Shown piece by piece: positions 43,048-52,521 of a stretch of 64,000 nucleotides of DNA. The first letter of the stretch is position 1; each line of letters begins with the position of its first letter. Made by a program: the position numbers and the translations under genes. Source of the DNA: Palsa-1447 sp964509885 (GTDB lineage Bacteria > Verrucomicrobiota > Verrucomicrobiia > Opitutales > Opitutaceae); the NCBI GenBank assembly GCA_964509885.1, contig CAZDZL010000005.1:1-64000 (forward strand), read 5' to 3'. A model generated the notes under the pieces. The model was not told the DNA's origin and ran no database searches. It saw only the letters and a program-made list of their open reading frames with translations.

Positions 43048-43362
43048 TCACTTCTTCTTTGAGGGTTCCGTCGCAGACGCTGCGGGCTTGGCGGGTGCCG
43101 CCTCGGCCTTCGGCGCGCCCTCGGCCTTGGGCGCGGGGGCGGAGCCCGACTCGGCGGAGGCCGCCTTGGCCATCCCCTTGTTCTTGTAGTCGGTGATGTA
43201 AAAGCCGCTCCCCTTGAAGATCAGACCCGCGCCCCCGCCGATCAGCCGCTTCAGCGCCAGCTTGTGGCATTTCGGGCATCTCCTCAGCGGCTCGTCCCTC
43301 ATGGACTGGAACTGATCGAAATGGTGACCGCACTTGGAACATGCGTACTCGTAGGTGGGCAT
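43048..43362 (-). CDS. FmdB-type zinc-ribbon protein
   Basis: The 104-residue protein has the FmdB/regulatory zinc-ribbon core: PTYEYACSKCGHHFDQFQSM and LRRCPKCHKLALKRLIGG, giving the two CxxC pairs. GAGLIFKGSGFYITDYKNK follows. The last third is a low-complexity Ala/Pro/Glu/Lys tail ending SKKK. The family is widespread and of unknown role. It is the first gene of the minus-strand run leading to murJ and is divergent from the polyprenyl synthase gene. Confidence 0.9.
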   Translation of the reverse strand: MPTYEYACSKCGHHFDQFQSMRDEPLRRCPKCHKLALKRLIGGGAGLIFKGSGFYITDYKNKGMAKAASAESGSAPAPKAEGAPKAEAAPAKPAASATEPSKKK

Positions 43363-43452
43363 CGGAGTGGACCGCCCCCACTTTGGGGAACCGAACGGCC
43401 TTGGCGAGTTTGTTCTCGGCAGCCGCGGGGCAATTCCGCTCACTTTCCCCGA

Positions 43453-44340
43453 ATGGATCACGCCGCCGAGCAGCAACTTCTGTTGTCGAGGGTCGAGGCG
43501 GGCATAGACCGGCTGCTGCCCGCGGCGACCGAGCCCTCCACGCGGCTCCACGAGGCGATGCGCTACGCCATGCAGTCGGGGGGAAAGCGACTGCGCCCCG
43601 TGCTGGTCCTCGCCTCGGCGCGCCTCTTCGACGCGGCGGGGGCCGCGGACCCCCTGGCGGCCGCCGTCGCGGTCGAGTGCGTCCACGCCTACTCGCTCGT
43701 CCACGACGACCTTCCCTGCATGGACGACGACGAGCTGCGCCGCGGGCGTCCGACGGCCCACCGGGCGTTCGACGAGGCGACCGCCCTCCTGGCCGGCGAC
43801 GCCCTCCTGACGCGCGCCTTCTCCCTCCTCGCCGAGTCCTACGCGCCCCGGCCCGCGCTCGCCACCGCCCTCGTCGCGGAGCTGGCCGGTGCCGCCGGCA
43901 GCCGCAGGCTGGTCGGCGGCCAGATGGAGGACCTCCTCGCCGAGCGGGGCGCGGGCGCCACGCCCGACGGCCTCAGGTTCATCCACATGAGCAAGACGGC
44001 GGCGATGATCGAGGCCTCGCTCGCGATGGGCGGCCTCTGCGCGGGCGCGGCGGCCCCCTCGCTGGACGCCCTGCGGGCGTGCGGCCGCGAGCTCGGGCTG
44101 GCCTTCCAGATCGTGGACGACATCCTCGACGCGACGTCGGACACCGCCACCCTCGGGAAGACCGCGGGCAAGGACGCGAGGGCCGGGAAGGTCACCTACG
44201 TGTCCGTCCACGGCCTGGACGCCGCCCGCCGGATCGCGCGCGAGCGCTCGGACTCAGCCATAGCGACCCTTCGCGCGCTTCCGGGTGACACGGGCTTCCT
44301 CGCCTGGCTCGCGGAGAGCCTGGTCCTGCGCTCCCACTAA
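43453..44340 (+). CDS. ispA: Short-chain polyprenyl diphosphate synthase (farnesyl/geranylgeranyl type)
   Basis: The 295-residue trans-prenyltransferase has both aspartate-rich motifs: the first in LVHDDLPCMDDDELRRG and the second in QIVDDILDATSDTATLGKT. SGGKRLRPVLVLAS precedes them. Two residues between the Asp pairs in the first motif (DDLPCMDDD) is the bacterial type II FPPS pattern. It makes the farnesyl or geranylgeranyl diphosphate used for undecaprenyl and quinone synthesis. The ATG at 43453-43455 is preferred over the upstream frame. Confidence 0.92.
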   Translation: MDHAAEQQLLLSRVEAGIDRLLPAATEPSTRLHEAMRYAMQSGGKRLRPVLVLASARLFDAAGAADPLAAAVAVECVHAYSLVHDDLPCMDDDELRRGRPTAHRAFDEATALLAGDALLTRAFSLLAESYAPRPALATALVAELAGAAGSRRLVGGQMEDLLAERGAGATPDGLRFIHMSKTAAMIEASLAMGGLCAGAAAPSLDALRACGRELGLAFQIVDDILDATSDTATLGKTAGKDARAGKVTYVSVHGLDAARRIARERSDSAIATLRALPGDTGFLAWLAESLVLRSH

Positions 44341-44390
44341 GCATTGCAAATCCGGGGCGGTTCGGGTCAGTTTTGGGCACCCTGCCCCTC

Positions 44391-44993
44391 ATGCCCCGAT
44401 TCCTGTTCTGCGCGCCCGCCCTGGCGCTTGCCTTCGCCGCGCCGCTGCACGCCGCCGAGCCGGTGAGCCGCGCCCAGGTCCTGGACGCCATCCGCGCGTT
44501 CGAGGCCAACGCCCCGGGCAACCTCGCCTCGCAGCGGTCCGCGCAGGAGGCCAGCGACGCCGTCGCGAGGGCCTCCGGGACCATCGTCAGGTTCTCGCTC
44601 GAGAGCGACGACGTCGTTATCGACCTCGGGAGCGACTCGGTCACGTGGTGCGACGTGAGGAAGGGCCTGCCTGAGCTTTCCCGCTCGGGCGAGCGCGGCC
44701 TGCTCCTGGCCGCCTACCTCTCGGGGTGCGTCAAGGCGCAGCTCGCGCAGGGAAGGCCCGACCCGAACCCCTACCCGGGCTGGATCGCGATGCTTCGGGT
44801 GTACCGCGCGATGAAGGTGCGCGACGGCGCCTCGGTGCCCGAGGCCGAGGAACTTCTCTCGCGGCAGATGGACGGCTCGCTCGAGACCCACGCCGCCGTC
44901 GCCCTCCAGCGCTCGCGCGACAGGCTCCAGAAGGCCTATGGGCCCACCGGGGGCCAGCCCCAGCAGATCGTCACGGCCTCGTCGCGCCCCTGA
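44391..44993 (+). CDS. Secreted protein of unknown function
   Basis: The 200-residue product has a signal peptide with an AAEPV-type junction near residue 21. The mature part is mostly helical and has two cysteines (in SVTWCDVRKGLPEL and AYLSGCVKAQLA) that could form a disulfide. LETHAAVALQRSRDRLQKAY suggests a helix at the end. I recognise no family. It follows the polyprenyl synthase by 50 bases and its stop directly abuts the stop of convergent tpiA. Confidence 0.65.
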   Translation: MPRFLFCAPALALAFAAPLHAAEPVSRAQVLDAIRAFEANAPGNLASQRSAQEASDAVARASGTIVRFSLESDDVVIDLGSDSVTWCDVRKGLPELSRSGERGLLLAAYLSGCVKAQLAQGRPDPNPYPGWIAMLRVYRAMKVRDGASVPEAEELLSRQMDGSLETHAAVALQRSRDRLQKAYGPTGGQPQQIVTASSRP

Positions 44994-45761
44994 TCAGGAG
45001 GCGCCCGCGGCCGCCTTGATCAGCTCGACGAAGCTGCGCGCCTCGAGGCTCGCGCCCCCGATCAGACCGCCGTCGATGTCCTTCTGCGCAAGGAGCTCAG
45101 GCGCGTTGGCGGGCTTCATCGAACCGCCGTAGAGGATGCGCACGCGCTGGGCCACGGCGTCGCCGTAGGCCTTCGCGAGCAGCCCCCGGATGAATCCGTG
45201 GACCTCCTGCGCCTGCTCGGTGGTCGCCACCTTGCCCGTGCCGATGGCCCAGACGGGCTCGTAGGCGACGACGAGGCTCGCCGCCATGTCCTTGCTCACG
45301 CCCTCAAGGGCCCTCTCCGTCTGGGTCTGGACGACCCTCAGCGTCGAGCCCGCCTCGCGCTCGGCCAGGCTCTCGCCCACGCAGAGGATCGGCCGCAGCT
45401 GGTTCTTGAGCGCCGAGAGGACCTTCTTGTTCACGAGCTCGTCCGTCTCGCCGAAGAGGTTCCTGCGCTCGCTGTGCCCCAGGATGACGTGGGTGGCGAA
45501 GAGGGCGCGCAGCATTGGCGCCGACACCTCGCCGGTGAACGCCCCAGAGGCCTCGAAGTGCATGTTCTGGGCGCCCAGCTTGATCAGCGAGCCGTCGATC
45601 GCGCCGGCCACGGCCTCCAGGGCCGTGAACGGGGGGCAGATGACGACCTCGACGTCCGCCTGCGCCCCCACCGCCACCACGAGCTCGCGGGCGAGGGCCA
45701 CGGCGTCGGCCGACACCTTGTTCATCTTCCAGTTTCCTGCGATGAGCTTCTTGCGGGTCAT
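44994..45761 (-). CDS. tpiA: Triosephosphate isomerase
   Basis: The 255-residue TIM barrel interconverts dihydroxyacetone phosphate and glyceraldehyde-3-phosphate. Visible catalytic elements are Lys12 in IAGNWKMNK, the His in THVILGHSERRNLFGE and the Glu in VVAYEPVWAIGTGKVATTEQ, followed by ILYGGSMKPANAPELL. It is the third gene of gap-pgk-tpiA, 25 bases after pgk. Its stop codon touches the stop of the convergent upstream-annotated secreted protein (TGATCA). Confidence 0.97.
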   Translation of the reverse strand: MTRKKLIAGNWKMNKVSADAVALARELVVAVGAQADVEVVICPPFTALEAVAGAIDGSLIKLGAQNMHFEASGAFTGEVSAPMLRALFATHVILGHSERRNLFGETDELVNKKVLSALKNQLRPILCVGESLAEREAGSTLRVVQTQTERALEGVSKDMAASLVVAYEPVWAIGTGKVATTEQAQEVHGFIRGLLAKAYGDAVAQRVRILYGGSMKPANAPELLAQKDIDGGLIGGASLEARSFVELIKAAAGAS

Positions 45762-45786
45762 GGGGAGGGCCGTTCGGGCCGGGGGT

Positions 45787-47028
45787 TCAGGTTTCCAGGA
45801 AGGCGACCCCCGGCAGGACCTTGCCCTCAAGGTACTCGAGGCTCGCGCCTCCGCCAGTGGAGCAGTGCGTGACCTTGTCGGCCACATTGAACTTGCGCGC
45901 CGCCGTCGCCGTGTCGCCGCCGCCGACGACCGTCGTCGCGCCGTGCACGGTGGCCTCCGCGACCGCGTCGGCCATCGCCCGCGTCGAGCCCGCGAACTTC
46001 TCGAACTCGAACACCCCGGACGGGCCGTTCCAGATGATCGTCTTCGCCCGCAGGATCGCGCCGCGGTAGAGCTCGATCGACTTGGGGCCCGCGTCGAGGC
46101 CCTGCCAGCCCTTCGGGATGCCGGTCGAGTCGTCCGCAGGCCGCGTCGCGGCGTCGGGGGAGAACCTGTCCGCGCAGACATAGTCGACCGGCAGGATGAT
46201 CGAGACGCCGCGCGCCTTGGCCTTCTCGGCCAGCTCGGCGACGATCTTCGCGCCCTCGGGGTCGAAGAGGCTGTCGCCGATCTCCATCCCGTACAGGACC
46301 TTCTTGAAGGTGTAGGCCATGCCGCCGCCGATGATGATCTCGTCGGCCTTGTCGATCAGGTTGCGGATGAGCGGGATCTTGTCCGCGATCTTCGCGCCGC
46401 CGAGGATCGCCAGGAGCGGCCTGCGCGGGCTCGCGATCACGGCCGCGAAGGCCTTCAGCTCGGCCTCCATCAGGAAGCCGGCCGCCTTCACCGGGAGGTT
46501 CACCCCCACCATGGACGAGTGGGCCCGGTGCGCGGTGCCGAAGGCGTCGTTGATGTAGACGTCGCCGAGCCGCGAGAGGCTGGCGCGGAACGCAGCGACC
46601 GCCCCGGGGTCGGCCTTCCTGGAGGTCCCGTCCTCGAGCTTCACCTTGCCCTCCTCCTCGATGTGGAAGCGCAGGTTCTCGAGAAGGATGACGGAACCCG
46701 GCGCGGGCGAGGCGCAGGCGGCCTCGACGGCCGGGCCGACGCAGTCGTCCAGGAACGTGACCTGCCGGCCGAGGAGCTTTTCAAGCTCGGCCGCGACCGG
46801 CCGAAGCGAGTACTTGGCCGTCCTCTGGCCGTCCGGCCTGCCGAGGTGGCTCATGAGAACGACCGACGCCCCCTGCTCGAGGACGAAGCGGATCGTCGGC
46901 AGGGCGGCCGCGATCCTCTGGTTGTTCGTGATGGCGCCGGTCGCCTTGTCCTGCGGGACGTTGAAGTCCACGCGGATCAGCGCGCGCTTGCCGGCGAGTT
47001 GGAGGTCGCGGCAGCCCTTGAAGCTCAT
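45787..47028 (-). CDS. pgk: Phosphoglycerate kinase
   Basis: The 413-residue enzyme makes ATP from 1,3-bisphosphoglycerate. It shows ALIRVDFNVPQDK, VVLMSHLGRPDGQ, ILGGAKIADKIPLIRNLID, GVFEFEKFAGSTRAMADAV and the nucleotide loop VVGGGDTATAARKF. Its ATG overlaps the gap stop by four bases (47025-47028), giving tight coupling within the gap-pgk-tpiA operon. Confidence 0.97.
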   Translation of the reverse strand: MSFKGCRDLQLAGKRALIRVDFNVPQDKATGAITNNQRIAAALPTIRFVLEQGASVVLMSHLGRPDGQRTAKYSLRPVAAELEKLLGRQVTFLDDCVGPAVEAACASPAPGSVILLENLRFHIEEEGKVKLEDGTSRKADPGAVAAFRASLSRLGDVYINDAFGTAHRAHSSMVGVNLPVKAAGFLMEAELKAFAAVIASPRRPLLAILGGAKIADKIPLIRNLIDKADEIIIGGGMAYTFKKVLYGMEIGDSLFDPEGAKIVAELAEKAKARGVSIILPVDYVCADRFSPDAATRPADDSTGIPKGWQGLDAGPKSIELYRGAILRAKTIIWNGPSGVFEFEKFAGSTRAMADAVAEATVHGATTVVGGGDTATAARKFNVADKVTHCSTGGGASLEYLEGKVLPGVAFLET

Positions 47029-48071
47029 AGACCGGAGGCGACCTTCTTGAGGAGGTCCACGCAGCGGTTGCTGTAGCCCCACTCGTTGTCGTACCAGCTG
47101 ACGAGCTTGAAGAAGCGGCTGTTGAGCTCGATGCCGGAGCCGGCGTCGAAGATCGACGAGCTCCTGTCGTGGATGAAGTCGCTCGAGGCGACCTCGTCGG
47201 CCGTGTAGGTGAGGATGCCCTTCAGGTAGGTCTCGCTCGCCCTCTTCATGGCCTCGCAGATCGCCTTGTAGGAGGTCTCCTTGACCGTCCTGACCGTCAG
47301 GTCGACGACAGAGACGGTCGGCGTCGGGACGCGGAACGACATGCCGGTCAGCTTGCCCTTGACCTCGGGGCACACCAGGCCGACGGCCCGGGCCGCGCCC
47401 GTGGTCGACGGGATGATGTTGATCGCCGCGGAGCGGCCGCCCTTCCAGTCCTTCTTCGACGGGCCGTCCACGGTCTTCTGGGTCGCGGTGTACGAGTGGA
47501 TGGTGGTCATGAGGCCCTCCTCGATCCCGAAGCCCTCCTTCAGGAGGACGTGGACGAGCGGCGCCAGGCAGTTGGTCGTGCAGGACGCGTTGGAGATGAT
47601 CGCGTGCTTCGCCGGGTCGTAGTTGGCGTCGTTGACGCCCATGACGAGCGTGATGTCCTCGCCCTTGGCCGGCGCCGAGATGATGACCTTCTTGGCGCCC
47701 GCCGCCAGGTGTCCCTTCGCCTTCTCGGCCTCGGTGAAGAGGCCGGTCGACTCGATCACGATCTGGACGCCGAGGGCGCCCCACGGGAGCTCCGCGGGCG
47801 TCTTCGCGCTCACGACCTTGATGTCGTGGCCGTTCACGACCAGGACGTCGTCCTCGGCCTTGTCCGGCGAGGACTTCTTGGAGGTCACCGTGCCCGCAAA
47901 GCGCCCTTGGGTGGAGTCGTACTTGACCAGGTAGGCCAGGTTGTCGGCGGGGACGATGTCGCCGACGGCGACGACGTCGAACGCCGAGCCGAGGAGGCCC
48001 TGCTCAACGAGGGCCCGGAATACAAGGCGGCCGATGCGGCCGAAGCCATTTATAGCAACTTTTACAGCCAT
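47025..48071 (-). CDS. gap: Glyceraldehyde-3-phosphate dehydrogenase
   Basis: The 348-residue enzyme oxidises glyceraldehyde-3-phosphate with NAD and phosphate. The nucleotide fold begins VKVAINGFGRIGRLVFRAL. The catalytic Cys164 is in ISNASCTTNCLAPLVHVLL, and SYTATQKTVDGPSKKDWKGG and SWYDNEWGYSNRCVDLL complete the family pattern. It is first in gap-pgk-tpiA and follows waaA by 160 bases, in which a hairpin and a -10-like box are seen. Confidence 0.97.
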   Translation of the reverse strand: MAVKVAINGFGRIGRLVFRALVEQGLLGSAFDVVAVGDIVPADNLAYLVKYDSTQGRFAGTVTSKKSSPDKAEDDVLVVNGHDIKVVSAKTPAELPWGALGVQIVIESTGLFTEAEKAKGHLAAGAKKVIISAPAKGEDITLVMGVNDANYDPAKHAIISNASCTTNCLAPLVHVLLKEGFGIEEGLMTTIHSYTATQKTVDGPSKKDWKGGRSAAINIIPSTTGAARAVGLVCPEVKGKLTGMSFRVPTPTVSVVDLTVRTVKETSYKAICEAMKRASETYLKGILTYTADEVASSDFIHDRSSSIFDAGSGIELNSRFFKLVSWYDNEWGYSNRCVDLLKKVASGL

Positions 48072-48121
48072 GGGAGTGTGCGGATGATGTGGTGTGCTTA
48101 GGTGAGGGACTGAACTGAATG

Positions 48122-48185
48122 TCCCGCCATGAAGCGGGAGCGTTTCAATCAACAAACCGCGTGCGCGAAGGCAAGTGAGATCATA
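48122..48185 (-). promoter_or_regulatory. Candidate -10 box and leader hairpin for gap operon
   Basis: On the minus strand TATGAT (48185-48180), five of six matches to the -10 consensus, is followed about 40 bases later by a 6-bp stem, TCCCGC with GCGGGA (48122-48127 and 48134-48139; 6-base loop). No good -35 box is present. If transcription starts here, the gap mRNA has a leader of about 100 bases containing the hairpin. The rest of the 160-base gap shows nothing else. Confidence 0.3.
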
Positions 48186-48231
48186 CCCCCTGGCCCCGTA
48201 TGACAGGAAGCCGTAGCATCCCCCGGGCCAT

Positions 48232-49515
48232 TCAGCCGGCCCGGGCGAGCTCTTCGCGCAGCGCCGAGAGCGTCCTGGCCACCCCGCCGCCGTTGTCGCG
48301 CCTCCAGCCCGCGGCCGCCGCCGCGAGCGCGTCCCGCTCCCCCTTGTCGAGCAGGAGCACCGCCGCCAGTCCCGCGAGCTCAGCCGCGTCCGAGACCCGC
48401 CTCGCCGCCCCCCGCGCAAGGAGGTCGCCCTCGATCGAGCGGAAGTTGGCCATCCCGGGCCCGAAGAGGATGGCCTTGCCGAGCGTCGCCGCCTCGACCG
48501 GCGTCTGGCCCTCCGTGTGGGGCGCCAGGCTCTTCCCCACGAAGACCAGGTCGGCGAGCTGCGTCATCCGGCGCAGCTCCCCGGTGGTGTCGCCCACGGC
48601 GACGTCGACCTCACCCGGCGCAGGGCCCCTGGACCTCAGGTGGTACGAGAGCCCGGTCGCCTTGAGCACCCTCTCGACATCGTCGCGGCGCTCGGCGTGC
48701 CTGGGGACGATGAGGAGCGAGGCGGCGACGCCGCTCTCGCGCGCTGCGCCAAGGGCCCCGACGAGCGCCTCCTCCTCTCCCGGCCACGTCGACGAGCCGA
48801 GGAGGACAAGCCGCCCCTCGGCGAGGCCCAGCTCGCGCCGAAGAAGCGCTCGCTCGGCCGGGTCCATCGCGGGAATGTCCACGTCCAGCTTGATGTTGCC
48901 CGTGACCCGGATCCGCTCGTCCGGAAACCCGAGCTCGCGGAACCTCCCGGCATCGAGTTCGGACCCCGCCAGGAGGAGCGTCATCCCGTCCATCACGAAG
49001 CGCGCGGCCCAGGGAAACGCCGAGAGGCGCCGGTAGCTCCTGTCGGAGATCCGCGCATTGATGCAGACGACCGGCACGCCTCGGGCGCGGGCCTGGTGCA
49101 TGTGCTCGGGCCAGCGCTCGCCCTCGGTCACGATGGCCAGGTCGGGAGCGATCCTCTCCCAGGCGCGGGCCGAGAACGGCATCCAGTCGATCGGGAAATA
49201 GGCGACGGCGGCCACGAGGCCGGCGTGGCGCTCGAGCGCGAGCCGGTGGCCGGTGCTGGTCGTGGTCGTCAGCACGACCTCGGTCCCGTCGGCCTTGAGC
49301 GCGCGCAGGATCGGCTCCACCGCGAGCATCTCGCCGACGCTCACCGCCTGCAGCCAGACCCGGCGCACCCCCGGGCGCCGCGGCAGGGCCGGACCCCTCC
49401 CGAAGCGCTGGCCGAACCCGCGGGCGTAGCCGCCGCGCCTGCGCATCCGCAGCAGGTAGTAGGGCGACGTGGCCACGAGGAAGAAGGGGAACAGCAGCCG
49501 GTAGATCCAGATCAT
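48232..49515 (-). CDS. waaA: 3-deoxy-D-manno-octulosonic acid (Kdo) transferase
   Basis: The 427-residue GT30 glycosyltransferase adds Kdo to lipid IVA in lipopolysaccharide synthesis. N-terminal anchor MIWIYRLLFPFFLV is followed by VWLQAVSVGEMLAVEPIL, LTTTTSTGHRLALE, VTEGERWPEHMHQARARGVP, SSTWPGEEEALVGALG and the C-terminal KSLAPHTEGQTPVEAATLGK. Its presence implies an outer membrane with LPS. It lies upstream of gap, 160 bases away, and is divergent from the M16 protease gene. Confidence 0.95.
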   Translation of the reverse strand: MIWIYRLLFPFFLVATSPYYLLRMRRRGGYARGFGQRFGRGPALPRRPGVRRVWLQAVSVGEMLAVEPILRALKADGTEVVLTTTTSTGHRLALERHAGLVAAVAYFPIDWMPFSARAWERIAPDLAIVTEGERWPEHMHQARARGVPVVCINARISDRSYRRLSAFPWAARFVMDGMTLLLAGSELDAGRFRELGFPDERIRVTGNIKLDVDIPAMDPAERALLRRELGLAEGRLVLLGSSTWPGEEEALVGALGAARESGVAASLLIVPRHAERRDDVERVLKATGLSYHLRSRGPAPGEVDVAVGDTTGELRRMTQLADLVFVGKSLAPHTEGQTPVEAATLGKAILFGPGMANFRSIEGDLLARGAARRVSDAAELAGLAAVLLLDKGERDALAAAAAGWRRDNGGGVARTLSALREELARAG

Positions 49516-49580
49516 TTTCGGGCGGGCGGGGGAACCCCCAAGAAACGCCGAAACCGCCCGGCAAGGCCACAACAAGTTTT

Positions 49581-49614
49581 GGGGCGCGGCTTTTTTGCTG
49601 CATCCGCGCGCCCC
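49581..49614. repeat. 8-bp inverted repeat upstream of the M16 protease
   Basis: GGGGCGCG (49581-49588) and CGCGCCCC (49607-49614) are perfect inverted arms around an 18-base segment containing T6. It sits in the 126-base divergent gap between waaA and the M16 gene, 28 bases before the M16 start. It could be a leader hairpin or a binding site. Confidence 0.3.
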
Positions 49615-49641
49615 GCGGCCAACGATCCGGCCCCTCCCACC

Positions 49642-52521
49642 ATGCGACTCCCCTTTCTCGCCCCGCTCGCGCTGTCCCTCTGCCTGGCCGCATCGCTCCG
49701 CGCCGCCCTCCCCTTTCCCCAGGCCGAGAGCGACCTCAAGGCCGATCCCGCGATCACGTTCGGGGCGCTTCCCAACGGGGTGCGCTACGCGGTCATGCCC
49801 AACCACGAGCCAAAGGGCCGCGCGTCCCTTCGCCTCCTCGTCCTGGCAGGGTCCTTCAACGAGAACGAGGACCAGCGCGGCCTCGCGCACTACCTGGAGC
49901 ACATGGCGTTCAACGGGAGCACCCACTACGCGCCGGGCACTCTGGTCGAGAAGCTCCAGCGCCTCGGCATGGGGTTTGGTGCCGACACGAACGCCGCGAC
50001 GTCGTTCGACCACACGATCTTCCAGCTCGAGCTGCCCGACACCGCGCCGGCCTCCCTCGCCGAGGGGCTGCAGATCCTCTCTGACTACAGCGGCGGCCTC
50101 CTCCTGCAGCCGGCGATGGTCGACAAGGAGCGCGGGATCATCCTGAGCGAGAAGCGCACGCGCGACTCAGTCGGCTACCGCACGATGGTCGCCCAGATGG
50201 AGTTCATGGAGGCCGGCACCCGGATCCCCGAGCGCCTGCCGATCGGCCTCGAGGACGTTATCGAGAAGTCCACCCGCGACCCCTTCGTCGCCTTCTACGA
50301 CGCGTGGTACCGCCCCGAGAACCTGGTCGTCATCGTCGTCGGCGACATCGACGGCGCGGCCGTCGAGAAGCAGATCGTCGACGGCTTCTCGGGCCTCGCG
50401 GCCCGGGCACCCGCGCCGGCGCCGACCGACCTCGGCAAGGTGGCCTCGTTCACAGGGGTCAAAGCCCTCTTCCACGCCGAGCCAGAGTCCCCGGACACCC
50501 GCATCGTGATCGGCTCGACCGTTCCCTACGCACACGAGGCCGACACGGCGGCCAACCGCATCAAGCACCTGCCGCGGGACCTGGCGATCGAGATGCTGAA
50601 CCGGCGCCTGGAGATCCTCGCGAAGAAGGAGAACGCCCCGTTCATCCGGGCCAGCGCGGGCGTCGAGGAGTCGTTCAACCTCTTGCGCGAGGCCGACATC
50701 GACGTGACCTGCCGGGCCGACCAGTGGGTCCAGGCCATGGCCGTGGCCGACCAGGAGCTGCGCCGGGCGCTGGCGTTCGGGTTCCGACCGGAGGAGCTCA
50801 AGGAGGCGGTCGCCGACTTCCGCAACAGCGTCTGGCAGGCGGTCAAGACCGCCTCGACCCGGCGCTCCGAGGCCCTCGCGGGCGACATCGCCGACAGCCT
50901 CGTCGACCGCGAGGTCTTCACCTCGCCCGCGGACGACCTCGCGCTGTACGGGCCGGCGCTCTCGACCGTGTCCGCCGGCAACTGCGTCCAGGCCCTCAAG
51001 GACGCCTGGTCCAGCCCCGGCAGGTACGTCTTCGTCTCCGGCAACGCGAAGATCGCGGGCGAGCCGAGCGTCGTCGTCCAGTCGGCCTACGAGCGCGCGG
51101 AAGCCGCGGACGTGCGGCCCACCGACGCGCAGGTGATCATCACGTGGGGCTACACCGACTTCGGCGCGGCGGGCGCCGTCGCCAGCCGGACGCACGTCGA
51201 CGACCTCGACATCACCCAGGTCACGTTCGCGAACGGCGTGAGGCTGAACCTGAAGAAGACCGACTTCGAGGCGGACACGATCCACGTGTCGGCCCGCCTA
51301 GGGACCGGCCAGCTCACGGAACCCCCCTCCGAGCCCGGCCTGTCCACGTACGCGAGGCTCACGTTCGGCGCGGGCGGCCTCGGCAAGCACAGCGTCGACG
51401 ACCTTGAGCGGGTCCTCGCGGGCAAGACTGTCGAGAGCGAGTTCTCGTCGGGGCCCGACGCCTTCGTCGTCTCCGGCAAGACGAACAAGGAGGACATGAC
51501 GACTGAGTTCCAGCTGCTCGCGGCCGAGATCTCCGACCCGGGCTACCGCCCCGAGGCGATGCGCGTCGCGACCAAGCGCATCAGCGAGGCGTACCTGTCC
51601 TTTGACCACACGCTGCAGGGCCCGCTCGCCCTGAAGGTGCAGAACATCCTCGCAAGCGGCGACCCGAGGTTCGGGCTCCCGTCGAAGGACCAGATGCTCG
51701 CCCTCAACCTGGACAAGCTGAAGGCTTGGCTCGCTCCGCAGCTGGCGTCAGGGGCCCTCGAGGTCTCGGTCGTCGGCGACATCGACATCGACGCCGTCAT
51801 CAAGGCCGTCGGCGCGACGCTCGGCACGCTCCCCAGGCGCGACGCCAAGCCCGCGCTCGACGACCTGCGCAAGGTCTCCTTCCCGTCGGACCCCTTCACG
51901 AGGGAGTTCGGCATCGACTCGAAGATCCAGAAGGCCCTCGTCGGGGTTTACTACCCGACGGCCGACGGCATGGACGTGCGGCGGGCGCGCCGGCTGAACC
52001 TCCTGGCCGAGGTGTTCTCCGACCGCCTGCGCGTGAAGGTGCGCGAGCAGATGGGCAGCACCTACGCCCCGTCGGTGCAGTGCACCGCCAGCGACATCTT
52101 CCCGGGATACGGCTACCTTTCCGCGGCGGTCGAGGTGGACCCGACGCGCGCAAAGGAGATCCAGGATGTCGTGGTCGCCGTCGCTGCCGACCTCCAGGCG
52201 AACGGCGCGACCCAGGACGAGCTCGCGCGCTCGCTCAACCCCACGATGAAGCACATCGAGGAGTCCGAGCGCACCAACGGCTACTGGATGACGGTGCTCA
52301 CGCGCAGCCAGGAGAAGCCGGAGGTCCTGGACTGGGCGAGGACGCGCCGAGCGGACTTCGCCTCGATCTCCACGGCGGACATCTCCTCGCTGGCCAAGGC
52401 CTACCTCGCCCCGGAAGAGGCCTCGCGCGTCATCGTTCGGCCCTATGCGGCGCAGGCCGGAGCCGGCCCCCTGCGGGTGGCGCCGGCCCCGGTCGTCACG
52501 CCGCCGCCCGACGGCATGTAG
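49642..52521 (+). CDS. M16-family zinc metalloprotease, two-domain secreted form
   Basis: The 959-residue protein has a signal peptide (cleavage near SLRAALPF) and the M16 zinc motif HxxEH in RGLAHYLEHMAFNGSTHYAP, with the third ligand Glu in VDKERGIILSEKRTRDS. The N-terminal half is the active M16 domain; the second half (from about residue 520; ITQVTFANGVRLNLKKTDFE) is the inactive partner domain without the motif. This fused layout is the pitrilysin/PqqL type and degrades peptides in the periplasm. Its end is 18 bases from the convergent fabF. Confidence 0.92.
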   Translation: MRLPFLAPLALSLCLAASLRAALPFPQAESDLKADPAITFGALPNGVRYAVMPNHEPKGRASLRLLVLAGSFNENEDQRGLAHYLEHMAFNGSTHYAPGTLVEKLQRLGMGFGADTNAATSFDHTIFQLELPDTAPASLAEGLQILSDYSGGLLLQPAMVDKERGIILSEKRTRDSVGYRTMVAQMEFMEAGTRIPERLPIGLEDVIEKSTRDPFVAFYDAWYRPENLVVIVVGDIDGAAVEKQIVDGFSGLAARAPAPAPTDLGKVASFTGVKALFHAEPESPDTRIVIGSTVPYAHEADTAANRIKHLPRDLAIEMLNRRLEILAKKENAPFIRASAGVEESFNLLREADIDVTCRADQWVQAMAVADQELRRALAFGFRPEELKEAVADFRNSVWQAVKTASTRRSEALAGDIADSLVDREVFTSPADDLALYGPALSTVSAGNCVQALKDAWSSPGRYVFVSGNAKIAGEPSVVVQSAYERAEAADVRPTDAQVIITWGYTDFGAAGAVASRTHVDDLDITQVTFANGVRLNLKKTDFEADTIHVSARLGTGQLTEPPSEPGLSTYARLTFGAGGLGKHSVDDLERVLAGKTVESEFSSGPDAFVVSGKTNKEDMTTEFQLLAAEISDPGYRPEAMRVATKRISEAYLSFDHTLQGPLALKVQNILASGDPRFGLPSKDQMLALNLDKLKAWLAPQLASGALEVSVVGDIDIDAVIKAVGATLGTLPRRDAKPALDDLRKVSFPSDPFTREFGIDSKIQKALVGVYYPTADGMDVRRARRLNLLAEVFSDRLRVKVREQMGSTYAPSVQCTASDIFPGYGYLSAAVEVDPTRAKEIQDVVVAVAADLQANGATQDELARSLNPTMKHIEESERTNGYWMTVLTRSQEKPEVLDWARTRRADFASISTADISSLAKAYLAPEEASRVIVRPYAAQAGAGPLRVAPAPVVTPPPDGM

